Notes under the pieces: generated by a model
What the model was told of the DNA's origin: nothing
What the model saw: only the letters and a program-made list of their open reading frames with translations
Database searches by the model: none
Source of the DNA: DASUAS01 sp963809795
Lineage (GTDB): Bacteria > Actinomycetota > Acidimicrobiia > IMCC26256 > DASPTH01
Reading direction: 5' to 3'
Length of the DNA: 64,000 nt
Assembly: GCA_963809795.1 (NCBI GenBank)
Contig: CAWELN010000031.1
Span: 10,838 to 74,837 of the forward strand
Made by a program: the position numbers and the translations under genes
Shown: piece after piece, positions 27,680 through 40,060 of the stretch
How positions within the stretch are numbered: position 1 is the first letter of the stretch
Layout of the letters: every line of letters starts with the position of its first letter

Positions 27680-28438
27680 ATGGACCACAAGGTGATCGGC
27701 ACGACGATGCCCGTGCTCGAGATGCAGCTCGCCGCGGGCGAGTCGATCGTCGCCGAGGGGGGCGAGCTCTCGTGGATGACCGGTCCGATCGACCTGCACA
27801 CCGCGGCGGGCGGCAAGGCCGGGGCGAAGGGCATGTTCGGCGCGGTCAAGCGGGCCGTCGCCGGGGGCAGCTTCTTCATGACCGAGTACACCGCCCAGGG
27901 CGGTCCGGGCATGGTCGCGTTCGCGACCAAGGTCCCGGGGCAGATCCTCCCCATCGAGGTGTCGGACGAGAAGAACTACATGGTCCACCGCGGGGGTTAC
28001 CTGTGCGGTCTTCCGGGCGTGAACCTGGAGATCGGCTTCCAGCAGAAGTTCAGCGCCGGTCTCTTCGGCGGCGCCGGGTTCATCCTGCAGAAGGTCTCGG
28101 GCAACGGGCCGGCGTGGATCGAGCTGGACGGCGAGATCGTCGACTACGACCTCGCGCCGGGCGAGGTCATCCAGGTCCACCCGGGCCACGTCGGGATGTT
28201 CGAGGCGGGGATGGCCTTCGAGCTGGAGCGGATCAAGGGGATCAAGAACATCCTGTTCGGCGCCGACGCGCTGTTCCTGGCCAAGCTCACCGGTCCGGGC
28301 AAGGTCTGGCTCCAGACCATGCCGCTGCCCAACCTGGCCGCCGCGCTGTCGCCGTACCTGGCGACCGATTCGGGCGGCGACGGCAGCTCCGGCAGCCGTT
28401 TCAACCTCGGCAACATCAACCTCGGCGGCGACGACTGA
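27680..28438 (+). CDS. AIM24/TIGR00266-family protein
   Basis: The protein has 252 residues. MDHKVIGTTMPVLEMQLAAG, then AEGGELSWMTGPIDLHT and AVAGGSFFMTEYTAQG are the recognisable features of the TIGR00266 family, related to mitochondrial AIM24. The fold is an all-beta trimer resembling the tryptophan RNA-binding attenuation protein. Its job in bacteria is not known; a membrane-related or stress-related role has been suggested for relatives. No signal peptide or membrane helix is visible. The end is Gly/Ser/Asn-rich. A strong AGAGGAGAGG site precedes the ATG, so high expression is possible. Confidence 0.8.
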   Translation: MDHKVIGTTMPVLEMQLAAGESIVAEGGELSWMTGPIDLHTAAGGKAGAKGMFGAVKRAVAGGSFFMTEYTAQGGPGMVAFATKVPGQILPIEVSDEKNYMVHRGGYLCGLPGVNLEIGFQQKFSAGLFGGAGFILQKVSGNGPAWIELDGEIVDYDLAPGEVIQVHPGHVGMFEAGMAFELERIKGIKNILFGADALFLAKLTGPGKVWLQTMPLPNLAAALSPYLATDSGGDGSSGSRFNLGNINLGGDD

Positions 28439-28487
28439 GGCGTCGAAGGGGCGACGGTAGTGTCCGGTCCGTGACGGAGCGGCACCG

Positions 28488-29660
28488 GTGAGCTTCGAGA
28501 TCGAGCCGGGCGTCTCCGGTGTGCTCCCCGCGCAGTGGATCGAACGGGCCATCGAATCGGGGTACGTGCGCACGCCGAAGCGCACCCCGATCCCTCCGAG
28601 GAACGTCCAGCCGGCAAGCCTCGACCTCCGGCTGGGAACCAAGGCCTACCGGATCCAGGCGAGCTTCCTGCCCGACCGTGAGGCGGTCGAGACCAAGCTG
28701 CAGGACTACGTCCTGGAGGAGTTCGACATCACCGAGGGGGCGGTGCTCGAGCCGGACTGTCCGTACCTCATCCCCCTCGTCGAGGCCTTGGCGCTCCCCG
28801 ACAACGTCAAGGCCAGAGCGAATCCGAAGAGCTCCACCGGACGCCTCGACATCTTCACGAGGGTCATCTCGGATCGCAGCCTGTTCTTCGACGACATCCG
28901 CCCGGGCTACCGCGGTCCGCTGTTCCTCGAAGTGGTCTCCCGCACGTTCACGGTGCGGGTGAAGGCGGGGTTGTGCCTCAACCAGCTCCGGCTCGTGGTG
29001 GGCGAGCCGCGGGTCGCGGACGCCGACGTCCCCCGCAACCAGGTGTTGTTCACCGAGCGGGGCTCGGTGCCCGACAGCCGGGTGCCGGTCCGGTCGGGCG
29101 GACTCTTCCTGAGCCTCGAGCTCGAGGGTGACCGCGACGGCGTCGTCGGCCTGCGCGCTCGCCGCAACAGCCGGCTGCTCGACCTCTCGCTCACCGACCA
29201 CTACACCCCCGAGGACTTCTGGGATCCCGTGCGACGTGAGCGGTCGGCGCCTCGAGTGATCCTGGAGCCGGAGGAGTTCTACCTCCTCTTGTCGGCGGAG
29301 GCGGTGCGCGTGCCCGCGAACTTCGCCGCCGAGATGACCGCATACGACGCGTCGAGTGGTGAGCTGCGTACGCACTACGCCGGCTTCTTCGATCCCGGCT
29401 TCGGTCAGAGTGCGGACGGGACGCTGAAGGGCAGCCGGGCGGCGCTGGAGGTTCGTGTGCACGACGTCCCGTTCGTGGTCGAACAACTCCAGCAGGTGTG
29501 CCAGCTGACCTTCGAGCGCATGCTGGCGGAGCCCAGCTTCCTCTACGGCCAGGAGCTCGGTTCGAACTACCAGGCGCAGCAGCTCACGTTGAGCAAGCAC
29601 TTCCGTGCACCGCGCCGCCGGGATGGCGACCAGCTCAGCCTCTGGGTGAACCGCGGGTAG
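28488..29660 (+). CDS. dcd: 2'-deoxycytidine 5'-triphosphate deaminase, two-domain form
   Basis: The protein has 390 residues from a GTG start. It is about twice the length of the common Dcd and matches the longer form with two dUTPase-fold domains. Domain one includes VQPASLDLRLGTKAYRI, IPLVEALALPDNVKARANPK and SSTGRLDIFTRV with the nucleotide-binding Ser and Arg; the RSLFFDDIRPGYRGPLFLEV segment corresponds to the strand carrying the catalytic Glu. Domain two starts around residue 200. The enzyme deaminates dCTP to dUTP for thymidylate synthesis. The DNA repair glycosylase gene follows two bases after its stop, so they may be one unit. Confidence 0.85.
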   Translation: MSFEIEPGVSGVLPAQWIERAIESGYVRTPKRTPIPPRNVQPASLDLRLGTKAYRIQASFLPDREAVETKLQDYVLEEFDITEGAVLEPDCPYLIPLVEALALPDNVKARANPKSSTGRLDIFTRVISDRSLFFDDIRPGYRGPLFLEVVSRTFTVRVKAGLCLNQLRLVVGEPRVADADVPRNQVLFTERGSVPDSRVPVRSGGLFLSLELEGDRDGVVGLRARRNSRLLDLSLTDHYTPEDFWDPVRRERSAPRVILEPEEFYLLLSAEAVRVPANFAAEMTAYDASSGELRTHYAGFFDPGFGQSADGTLKGSRAALEVRVHDVPFVVEQLQQVCQLTFERMLAEPSFLYGQELGSNYQAQQLTLSKHFRAPRRRDGDQLSLWVNRG

Positions 29661-29662
29661 CC

Positions 29663-30232
29663 GTGCCCGAACCGACGCGGTGTGCCTGGGCCGGGACCGA
29701 ACCGACGATGGTCGCCTACCACGACGACGAGTGGGGCGTACCCACCCACGACGACGCCGCCCTCTTCGAGCTCCTCACCCTCGAAGGCGCGCAAGCCGGT
29801 CTGAGCTGGCGCACGATCCTCGGCAAGCGTGCCGGGTACCGGTCCGCCTTCGCCGAGTTCGACCCGGCGCGGGTCGCCACGTACACCGCCGACGACATCG
29901 AGCGGCTCCTGGCCGACCCGTCGATCGTGCGCCACCGGGGGAAGATCGAGTCGACGGTCGAGAACGCCCGGCGGATCCTCGAGGTGCAGGCCGAACAGGG
30001 CAGCTTCGACACCCTCGTGTGGAGCTTCGTCGACGGCCGCCCGATCGTCGGCGACTGGCGCGCCCTCGAGGACCTGCCCGCGACGACGGACGAGTCGAAG
30101 GCGCTGAGCAAGGAGCTCAAGCGGCGCGGCTTCCGCTTCGTCGGCCCGACCACGACGTACGCGTTCATGCAGGCGGCCGGGCTGGTCGACGACCACGTCG
30201 TCGAATGCTTCCGCCACCCGCGCGCCGGGTGA
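29663..30232 (+). CDS. tag: DNA-3-methyladenine glycosylase I
   Basis: The protein has 189 residues from a GTG two bases after the previous stop. The start RCAWAGTEP and YHDDEWGVPTHDD give the N-terminal zinc Cys and the Tag signature; LTLEGAQAGLSWRTIL is the base-binding helix with the family's Glu and Trp. FRFVGPTTTYAFMQAAGLV and DDHVVECFRHP supply the C-terminal His and Cys metal ligands. It removes 3-methyladenine from alkylated DNA. The length is typical. The Fe-S reductase gene ends five bases beyond it on the other strand. Confidence 0.93.
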   Translation: MPEPTRCAWAGTEPTMVAYHDDEWGVPTHDDAALFELLTLEGAQAGLSWRTILGKRAGYRSAFAEFDPARVATYTADDIERLLADPSIVRHRGKIESTVENARRILEVQAEQGSFDTLVWSFVDGRPIVGDWRALEDLPATTDESKALSKELKRRGFRFVGPTTTYAFMQAAGLVDDHVVECFRHPRAG

Positions 30233-30236
30233 GGTC

Positions 30237-32477
30237 CTAGACGCCGGGTCGGAACTCCGCGCTGAGCGGCGCGGGGCGCGCTCACCCGTCTCGATCGCCT
30301 CGAGCAGCAGCTCGGCGATGTCCTGGACCTTGACCTCCTCGTCGCGGCCCTTCTCCTTCACGCCGTCGTCCATCATCACGTAGCAGAACGGGCACGCCAC
30401 CGCGATGCGTTCCGCTCCGGTGCCGAGGGCCTCCTCGGTGCGCTCGATGTTCACCTTCTTGCCGACGCGCTCCTCCATCCACATGCGGGCGCCGCCGGCG
30501 CCGCAGCACATGCCCCGGGTGCCGTTGCGGGGCATCTCGACGACCTCGATGCCACCGAGTTGCCCGATCACGTTGCGCGGCGCGAGGTACACGTCGTTGT
30601 GGCGGCCGAGGTAGCAGCTGTCGTGGTACGTCACCCGCTCCTCGAGCGTGGCGCCCGCGAGGGAGAGGCGGCCGTCCGACACGAGCTGACTCAGGAGCTG
30701 CGAGTGGTGCACCACCTCGTAGTTGCCACCGAGCTGCGGATACTCGTTCTTCAGCGTGTTGAAGCAGTGCGGGCACTGGGTGATGATCTTCTGCACACCG
30801 AGCCCCTCGAGCGACTCGATGTTCTGCATGGCCAGCATCTGGAAGATGTACTCGTTGCCCGAGCGTCGGGCCGGATCGCCGGTGCAGAGCTCGCTCGGGC
30901 CGAGGATGGCGAAGTCGATGCCGGCGCGCTGCAGCAGCTTGGCGACCGCGCGGCTCGTCTTCTTGTTGCGGTCGTCGAAGGAGCCCGCGCACCCGATCCA
31001 GTAGAGGTACTCGTGGCCGAGGGCGCCCGAGCCGGCCTCGACGATCTCGACGCCGTCGAGGTCGTCGGCCCAGTTGCCCCGGTCACCCTGGTTCATGCCG
31101 TACACGTTCGACGAGTTCTCCATCGCCCGGTACGTGTTGCCGAGCTCGGCCGGGAAGTCGCTCTCCATGAGGGAGAGGTACCGGCGCATGTCGAGGATCT
31201 TGTCGAGGATCTCGATGTTCACCGGGCAGATCTCGTCACACGCCTTGCACGAGGTGCATGCCCACAGCTCCTCGGACGTGACGCGCTCGAACACCGAGTC
31301 GGCGGTGATGGTGATCCCGCGCGCGACGCTCACCGGCGGCGACACGACCGGGTCGCCGGTGGCGGCCATCACCTCGCCCACCTTCAGCACGATCTCGCGG
31401 GGATCGAGGGGCTTGCCGGTCGCGTGGGCCGGGCACACCGAGGTGCAGCGCCCGCAGATGGTGCAGGCGTCGGTGTCGAACAGCTGCTTCCAGGTGAAGT
31501 CCTCGACCGTCGCCGCGCCGAAGGTCTCGAGATCGGTCTCCATGAGGTTCGGCATGGGCTTCATCGCGCCCTTGGGCCGGTCCTGGTCCTTCAGGTACAT
31601 GTTCATCGGCGACGTGATCATGTGCCGGAGCTTCGTGGTCGGCAGGATGATCAGGAACGCGACGAAGGCGGCGAAGTGGATGCCCCACAGCCACTCGTGG
31701 GCGGTGTTGAGCCCGCTCGCCGACCACGAGTCGAAGAGCGACGAGAGCGGGTACCCGACGAACGACCACTTCTCGAAGTCGGGACGACCGGCCTGCGCGA
31801 TGCGCAGCGCCTCGGTGAAGAAGCCGGTGAGCGCGATCACGAGGAACGTGAGGAGGATGACCGCGTCCTCCGGCTTGGTCTTGATCCGGATCCGGTACGG
31901 CCGTTCGAGGTAGCGCCGGGCGATCGCCCACACGATGCCGACGGTGAACACGACGCCGGCGAGGTCGGCCGCGAACGCGTAGCCCTCGTACACACCGCCG
32001 TGGAGGAACTTCAGGTTGTCGGGCAGCTGGTGGTCGAGCTCGAGCACGACGGTGGCGATGAAGAGCCACAGGAACCCGAAGTAGATGAAGGAGTGCATCA
32101 GGCCGGCGGCGGGATCGCGCAGGAGGGTCTGCATCCAGACCCCGGCCCGGAAGTCGCGCATCCGGCGGTGCAGGTTGCCCTTGGTGGTGCGGCGGTCGTC
32201 GGGCGCGCCGCGCTCGTAGTTGCGGACCCGCTGGCTGACCAGCCACGCACAGACGAACAGCATGACCGCGGCCGTCGCGTAGAACGCCCAGTACAAGGGG
32301 TCGGGCACGCCACCGAACGGGCTCGCGCGAGACGCGCGAGGTGTCGGCCCATTCGGTGATCCGCGGGGCGATGCCCGACGCCAGCGTCCCGAGCGCGACC
32401 AGCACGCCGACGACGAGGACGAGCTGGTGCGGCTTCGGCAGCTTCAGGCGCTTCACGTGCGGAAAGTTACTGCCCAT
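30237..32477 (-). CDS. Membrane Fe-S reductase (NarI-like helices, two 4Fe-4S sites, CCG domains), frameshifted
   Basis: Joined, this is about 745 residues. The ATG at 32477 opens a helix HQLVLVVGVLVALGTLASGI; the frame shifts near 32323-32331 into FGGVPDPLYWAFYATA. Six or so helices form a NarI-like membrane part. Then come CTICGRCTSVCPAHATG and CTSCKACDEICPV, two ferredoxin motifs, and two CCG domains (YWIGCAGSFDDR, CPHCFNTL, RGMCCGAGGARMW, CPFCYVMM). A second shift at the GGGG run 30273-30276 is needed so the protein ends ...SAEFRPGV at 30237; otherwise it runs into the tag gene on the opposite strand. It resembles mycobacterial Rv0338c and heterodisulfide-reductase-like electron carriers. 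Its partner in electron transfer is not seen. Confidence 0.82.
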
Positions 32478-32554
32478 CACCGCGCCGCGGCGACCTGAGC
32501 GAACGGAGTGAGCGTCGGGGGCTCGTCGAGCTCAGCGCTCGAAGGGTGACGGGT

Positions 32555-32974
32555 TCAGAGGTTGCGCGCGTCCTGTTCTCGCAGACGACGCGCGAGACCG
32601 GCGAGCAGCTTCTTCGAGAAGCCGGGGTGGTCGAGCAGCCCGTCGAACGCGCGCTGCCCGAGCTTGGCCACCTCCAGCTCCGAGTCGGCGATGACGCTGG
32701 CGTTGCGCGGGGCCCGGTCGAGGAGGGCCAGGTCGCCGAAGAACGCCCCCGCGCCGAGGCTGGCGACCTCCCGTCCGTGGCGCTCCACCCGGGCCCGGCC
32801 GTCGAGGATCACGAAGAACTCGGCGCCCGCGGCGCCCTCGGTGACCACGGCCTGGCCCGCCGGTACGGTCAGGTGGTCGGCCGACTTCGCCACCATCTGC
32901 AGCTCCTTCTTGGAGCAGGCGGAGAAGAGGGGGACGGTGGCCAGCGCCTCGACGAACGAGTCACGGCGCGCCAT
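32555..32974 (-). CDS. Cyclic-nucleotide-binding domain protein
   Basis: The protein has 139 residues and is almost entirely one CNB domain. VPLFSACSKKELQMVAKSAD begins it, VPAGQAVVTEGAAGAEFFVI is the first part of the beta roll, and FGDLALLDRAPRNASVIADS is the phosphate-binding cassette with Glu replaced by Asp but Arg kept. There is no helix-turn-helix, so it is not a CRP-type regulator on its own. It may sense cAMP and bind a partner, or may no longer bind a ligand. It lies between the Fe-S reductase and the dnaK promoter and is transcribed away from dnaK. Confidence 0.8.
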   Translation of the reverse strand: MARRDSFVEALATVPLFSACSKKELQMVAKSADHLTVPAGQAVVTEGAAGAEFFVILDGRARVERHGREVASLGAGAFFGDLALLDRAPRNASVIADSELEVAKLGQRAFDGLLDHPGFSKKLLAGLARRLREQDARNL

Positions 32975-33029
32975 CGCAGAAATCTATCCCCGACGGTCAA
33001 GTGCAGGGAATGTCCTGCCGACACCCAAA

Positions 33030-33060
33030 GTTGATACCCAGACACTCAAGCTTCTAGCAT
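33030..33060 (+). promoter_or_regulatory. dnaK promoter with HAIR-like HspR operator
   Basis: GTTGATA (33030-33036), seven bases, then ACTCAAG (33044-33050) fits the HspR-associated inverted repeat, whose known form is CTTGAGT-N7-ACTCAAG; the right arm is exact and the left arm matches at four of seven. TTGATA (33031-33036) and TAGCAT (33055-33060), 18 bases apart, could be the -35 and -10 elements. The operator would then cover the core promoter, as expected for a repressor. hspR lies in the same operon. Confidence 0.7.
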
Positions 33061-33108
33061 CGTCCCTGTACAACCCCCCTTGCACCAAGCCCGCAGGAGG
33101 CACTGCCC

Positions 33109-34959
<1,851 letters not shown>

Positions 34960-34965
<6 letters not shown>

Positions 34966-35068
34966 GCATCGTGAGCGAGCGTCGCGAGGCGGGTATCCCG
35001 CCGAGCAGTGAGCGAACCATGGAGGCCGCGTGAGCATCGTGAGCGAGCGCACTGAGCGAACCATGGAG
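34960..35068 (+). repeat. Imperfect tandem duplication with palindrome, dnaK-grpE gap
   Basis: A 22-base sequence starting GCGTGAGCATCG lies at 34960-34981 and again at 35028-35049. A second block, TGAGCGAACCATGGAG, lies at 35009-35024 and 35053-35068. The first copy carries an extra palindromic insert between the blocks (GGCGGG-TAT-CCCGCC, stem 34988-35002); the second has only three bases there. So the gap consists of two copies of one unit, one of them containing the hairpin. Confidence 0.8.
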
Positions 35069-35073
35069 ACGGC

Positions 35074-35607
35074 GTGGACGATCGACTGAACGAGTTCGAG
35101 GACGAGCTCACGCCCCAGGAGCTCGAGGTGGCCGAGGCCCAGGCCGCGGTCGAGGAGGATCTGGCCCAGCTGTCGGGCGAGCGCAACGAGCTCGTCGACA
35201 CGCTGCGCCGGGTCCAGGCCGACTTCGAGAACTACCGCAAGCGCGTGCTGCGTGAGCAGACGTCGCTCGTCGAGCGCGCCACCGAGCGGCTGGTCGAGGA
35301 CCTCCTCCCGGTCCTCGATTCGTTCGACGGCGCGCTCGGCAGCCTGGCCGGCAGTGACTCGCCCGAGGCCGAGAAGGTGCGCAACGGCGTGGTGGGCATC
35401 CGCACGCAGTTCGTGTCGGTGCTCGAGAAGGCGGGCCTCGAGCGGATCGAGGCCGACGGCACACCGTTCGACCCCAACGAGCACGAGGCCGTCCTCCAGG
35501 ACCAGGGCACGGGCGAGCCGCACGTCGCCGAGACGATGCGGACGGGCTACCGGTTGAAGGGTCGCGTGCTGCGCCCCGCGATGGTCCGGGTGTCACACGG
35601 CGGTTGA
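35074..35607 (+). CDS. grpE: Nucleotide exchange factor GrpE
   Basis: The protein has 177 residues from a GTG start. An acidic N-terminal stretch leads to a long coiled coil (about 20-90) containing LRRVQADFENYRKRVLREQ, the most conserved part of GrpE, followed by LLPVLDSFDGALGS and a small beta domain with PFDPNEHEAVLQ and VLRPAMVRVS. It releases ADP from DnaK and acts as a temperature-sensitive dimer. It is 108 bases from dnaK, a gap filled by duplicated repeat units, and 132 bases from dnaJ. Confidence 0.95.
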   Translation: MDDRLNEFEDELTPQELEVAEAQAAVEEDLAQLSGERNELVDTLRRVQADFENYRKRVLREQTSLVERATERLVEDLLPVLDSFDGALGSLAGSDSPEAEKVRNGVVGIRTQFVSVLEKAGLERIEADGTPFDPNEHEAVLQDQGTGEPHVAETMRTGYRLKGRVLRPAMVRVSHGG

Positions 35608-35639
35608 CGTGATGATCGTCGTGACGATGGCGCACGCGA

Positions 35640-35735
35640 CGCGGCAGGCGGAGACGAGCGGAAGCGAGCGGAGCCTGCTCGCCAGCGAGCGAACGCCCGC
35701 GAGACGGGTATCCCGGCTCGCAGAGAGCGAGCGAA
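35640..35735 (+). repeat. Intergenic palindromic repeat, grpE-dnaJ gap
   Basis: The gap contains several GAGCG-type words and the core CGGG-TAT-CCCG (35705-35715), embedded in GAGACGGGTATCCCGGCTCGC. The same core with a TAT loop is present in the dnaK-grpE gap and in the purS-purQ gap. It therefore belongs to a dispersed family of intergenic hairpins in this genome. Confidence 0.7.
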
Positions 35736-35739
35736 TGAG

Positions 35740-36906
35740 ATGGCGCCACAGAGGGAGTGGTTCGAGAAGGACTACTACGCCGAGCTCGGCGTGTCGTCGG
35801 ACGCGTCCGAGAAGGAGATCACGCGCGCCTACCGGAAGCTGGCGAAGCAGTTCCACCCCGACGCCAACTCCGGTGACACGTCCGCGGAGGAGCGCTTCAA
35901 GGAGATCTCCGCCGCGCACGACGTGCTCGGTGACTCCGAGAAGCGCAAGGAGTACGACCAGGTGCGCGAGATGGTCGCGTCCGGCGTCGGGCCCGGTGGT
36001 CCGGGCGGCTTCGGCGGGGCGGGGCCGGGCGGGTTCGGTGGCTTCGGCGGCAACGTGCGGGTCGAGGACCTCGGCGATCTGGGCGATCTCGGCGGGTTGT
36101 TCGGCAACCTGTTCGGCGGGCGCGGCGGTCGACGTGGTCGCAACGCGGGACCCGTCGGGGCCCAGCGGGGGAACGACATCGAGACCGAGCTGCACCTCGA
36201 CTTCCTCGACGCGGTGCACGGGGTCACCACGTCGGTGAACATCACGTCGGAGGCACCGTGCCACGTGTGCAACGGCACCGGCGCCAAGCCGGGCACCTTC
36301 CCCGAGCGCTGTCCCACCTGCAACGGCGCGGGCTCGGTGGCGGTCGACCAGGGACCGTTCTCGTTCTCCGAGGTCTGCCCCACCTGCGGCGGCCGCGGCA
36401 CCGTCATCAAGGACAAGTGCAAGAACTGCAAGGGCCGGGGCATCGAGGTGCGTCCCCGCACGGTGAAGGTGCGGATCCCGGCCGGGGTCGACGACGGCCA
36501 GCGCATCCGGGTCAAGGGCCGCGGCACGCCCGGGCTCAACGGTGGGCCTCCCGGCGACCTCTATGTGGTCGTGCACGTCGCGCCGCACCCGATCTTCGCC
36601 CGGAGCGGCAAGTGGGACCTCACGGTGAAGGTGCCGATCACCTTCCCGGAGGCGGTGCTCGGCGCGCAGGTCAAGGTGCCCACGCTCGACGCGCCCGTCA
36701 CGGTGAAGGTCCCGCCGGGCACGCAGACGGGCAAGACCGTCCGCGTGCGCGGCCGCGGCATCCCGCGCTCCTCCGGTGACCCCGGCGCCCTGCTCGTCAC
36801 CTTCGACGTCGTCGTCCCGCACGAGCTCGACGACGACGCCCGCGCCGCGGTCGAGCAGCTCGCGGGTTCGCTGCCGGGCAACCCGCGCGAGCACCTGGGG
36901 GTGTAG
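35740..36906 (+). CDS. dnaJ: Chaperone DnaJ (Hsp40)
   Basis: The protein has 388 residues, a complete type I DnaJ. The J domain has KDYYAELGVSSDASEKEI and the HPD triad in FHPDANS; next comes a Gly-rich linker, then four zinc-binding repeats CHVCNGTG, CPTCNGAG, CPTCGGRG and CKNCKGRG, and the client-binding C-terminal domains. It delivers unfolded clients to DnaK and stimulates its ATPase. The following gene, hspR, begins three bases after its stop, so the two are on one transcript. It is preceded by a palindromic repeat. Confidence 0.96.
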   Translation: MAPQREWFEKDYYAELGVSSDASEKEITRAYRKLAKQFHPDANSGDTSAEERFKEISAAHDVLGDSEKRKEYDQVREMVASGVGPGGPGGFGGAGPGGFGGFGGNVRVEDLGDLGDLGGLFGNLFGGRGGRRGRNAGPVGAQRGNDIETELHLDFLDAVHGVTTSVNITSEAPCHVCNGTGAKPGTFPERCPTCNGAGSVAVDQGPFSFSEVCPTCGGRGTVIKDKCKNCKGRGIEVRPRTVKVRIPAGVDDGQRIRVKGRGTPGLNGGPPGDLYVVVHVAPHPIFARSGKWDLTVKVPITFPEAVLGAQVKVPTLDAPVTVKVPPGTQTGKTVRVRGRGIPRSSGDPGALLVTFDVVVPHELDDDARAAVEQLAGSLPGNPREHLGV

Positions 36907-36909
36907 TCC

Positions 36910-37299
36910 GTGGACGACGACGAGCGCGCGCTCTACATCATCTCGGTGGCGGCCGAGCTCGCCGGTGTCCACCCGCAGACGCTCCGCATCTACGAGCGGA
37001 AGGGCCTCATCGAGCCGAGCCGCACCGAGGGCCGCAGCCGGCGCTACTCCGACCGCGACATCGCGCTGCTCCAGCGCATCCAGGAGCTCACCAACGAGGG
37101 CGTCAGCCTGGCCGGGGTCCGCCGGATCCTGGAGCTCGAGGCCGAGCTCGAGGAGGTCCACGATCGGGTCGCCGCCCTCGAAGCGGCGCTGGCCCGGGCC
37201 CGCCACGACCTCGAGACCGCGGTGCGCGACGTGCACCGCAGCTACCGCCGTGACCTCGTGCCGGTCAGCCGGGCGGTGGCGCGGGTGCCGCGGCGCTGA
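36910..37299 (+). CDS. hspR: Heat-shock repressor HspR (MerR family)
   Basis: The protein has 129 residues from a GTG start. ALYIISVAAELAGVHPQTLR and IYERKGLIEPSRTEGRSRRY form the MerR-type winged helix-turn-helix; RYSDRDIALLQRIQELTNEG follows, then a coiled coil (about 75-110) for dimerisation. HspR represses the dnaK operon and clpB in actinobacteria by binding HAIR repeats, using DnaK as co-repressor. Both expected operators are visible in this window, before dnaK and before clpB, so the gene very probably controls the whole block. Confidence 0.93.
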   Translation: MDDDERALYIISVAAELAGVHPQTLRIYERKGLIEPSRTEGRSRRYSDRDIALLQRIQELTNEGVSLAGVRRILELEAELEEVHDRVAALEAALARARHDLETAVRDVHRSYRRDLVPVSRAVARVPRR

Positions 37300-37325
37300 C
37301 GTCCGGGTCCGAAGCACGGAATAAA

Positions 37326-37346
37326 CTTGATAGCGTCGTTGTCAAC
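37326..37346 (+). promoter_or_regulatory. HAIR-like HspR operator before clpB
   Basis: CTTGATA (37326-37332), seven bases, then TGTCAAC (37340-37346) fits the HspR repeat CTTGAGT-N7-ACTCAAG in spacing and in most positions; the two arms are complementary at five of seven. It lies 36 bases before the clpB start, in a short A+T-richer stretch between hspR and clpB, so clpB has its own repressed promoter. Confidence 0.7.
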
Positions 37347-37381
37347 TTTGGGGACCGCTCCGTCGACTCCGAGGTAGAGGC

Positions 37382-39946
<2,565 letters not shown>

Positions 39947-39964
<18 letters not shown>

Positions 39965-39998
39965 CTGTCACATGCGGGGGTCTACTGACGGATGTTCG
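39947..39998 (+). terminator. Long inverted repeat overlapping the clpB stop
   Basis: CGAACATCCGTCA (39947-39959) and TGACGGATGTTCG (39986-39998) are perfectly complementary over 13 bp with a 26-base loop. The left arm is inside the last codons of clpB and the TGA lies in the loop. No T-run follows, so this may be an unusual terminator or a binding site, and it also lies 63 bases before purA. Confidence 0.5.
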
Positions 39999-40060
39999 GG
40001 AGGGGTCGACTACGCTCCTCTCAACGTGACACCTGATGTTGCGTTACGTGGGGGGCAATC

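Noticed and set aside
29567..30236. Continuation of the Fe-S reductase frame across the tag gene
   Set aside because: The sequence after the frame break is antisense to a certain gene and shows no Fe-S or membrane features; a one-base correction at 30273-30276 gives a stop at 30237.
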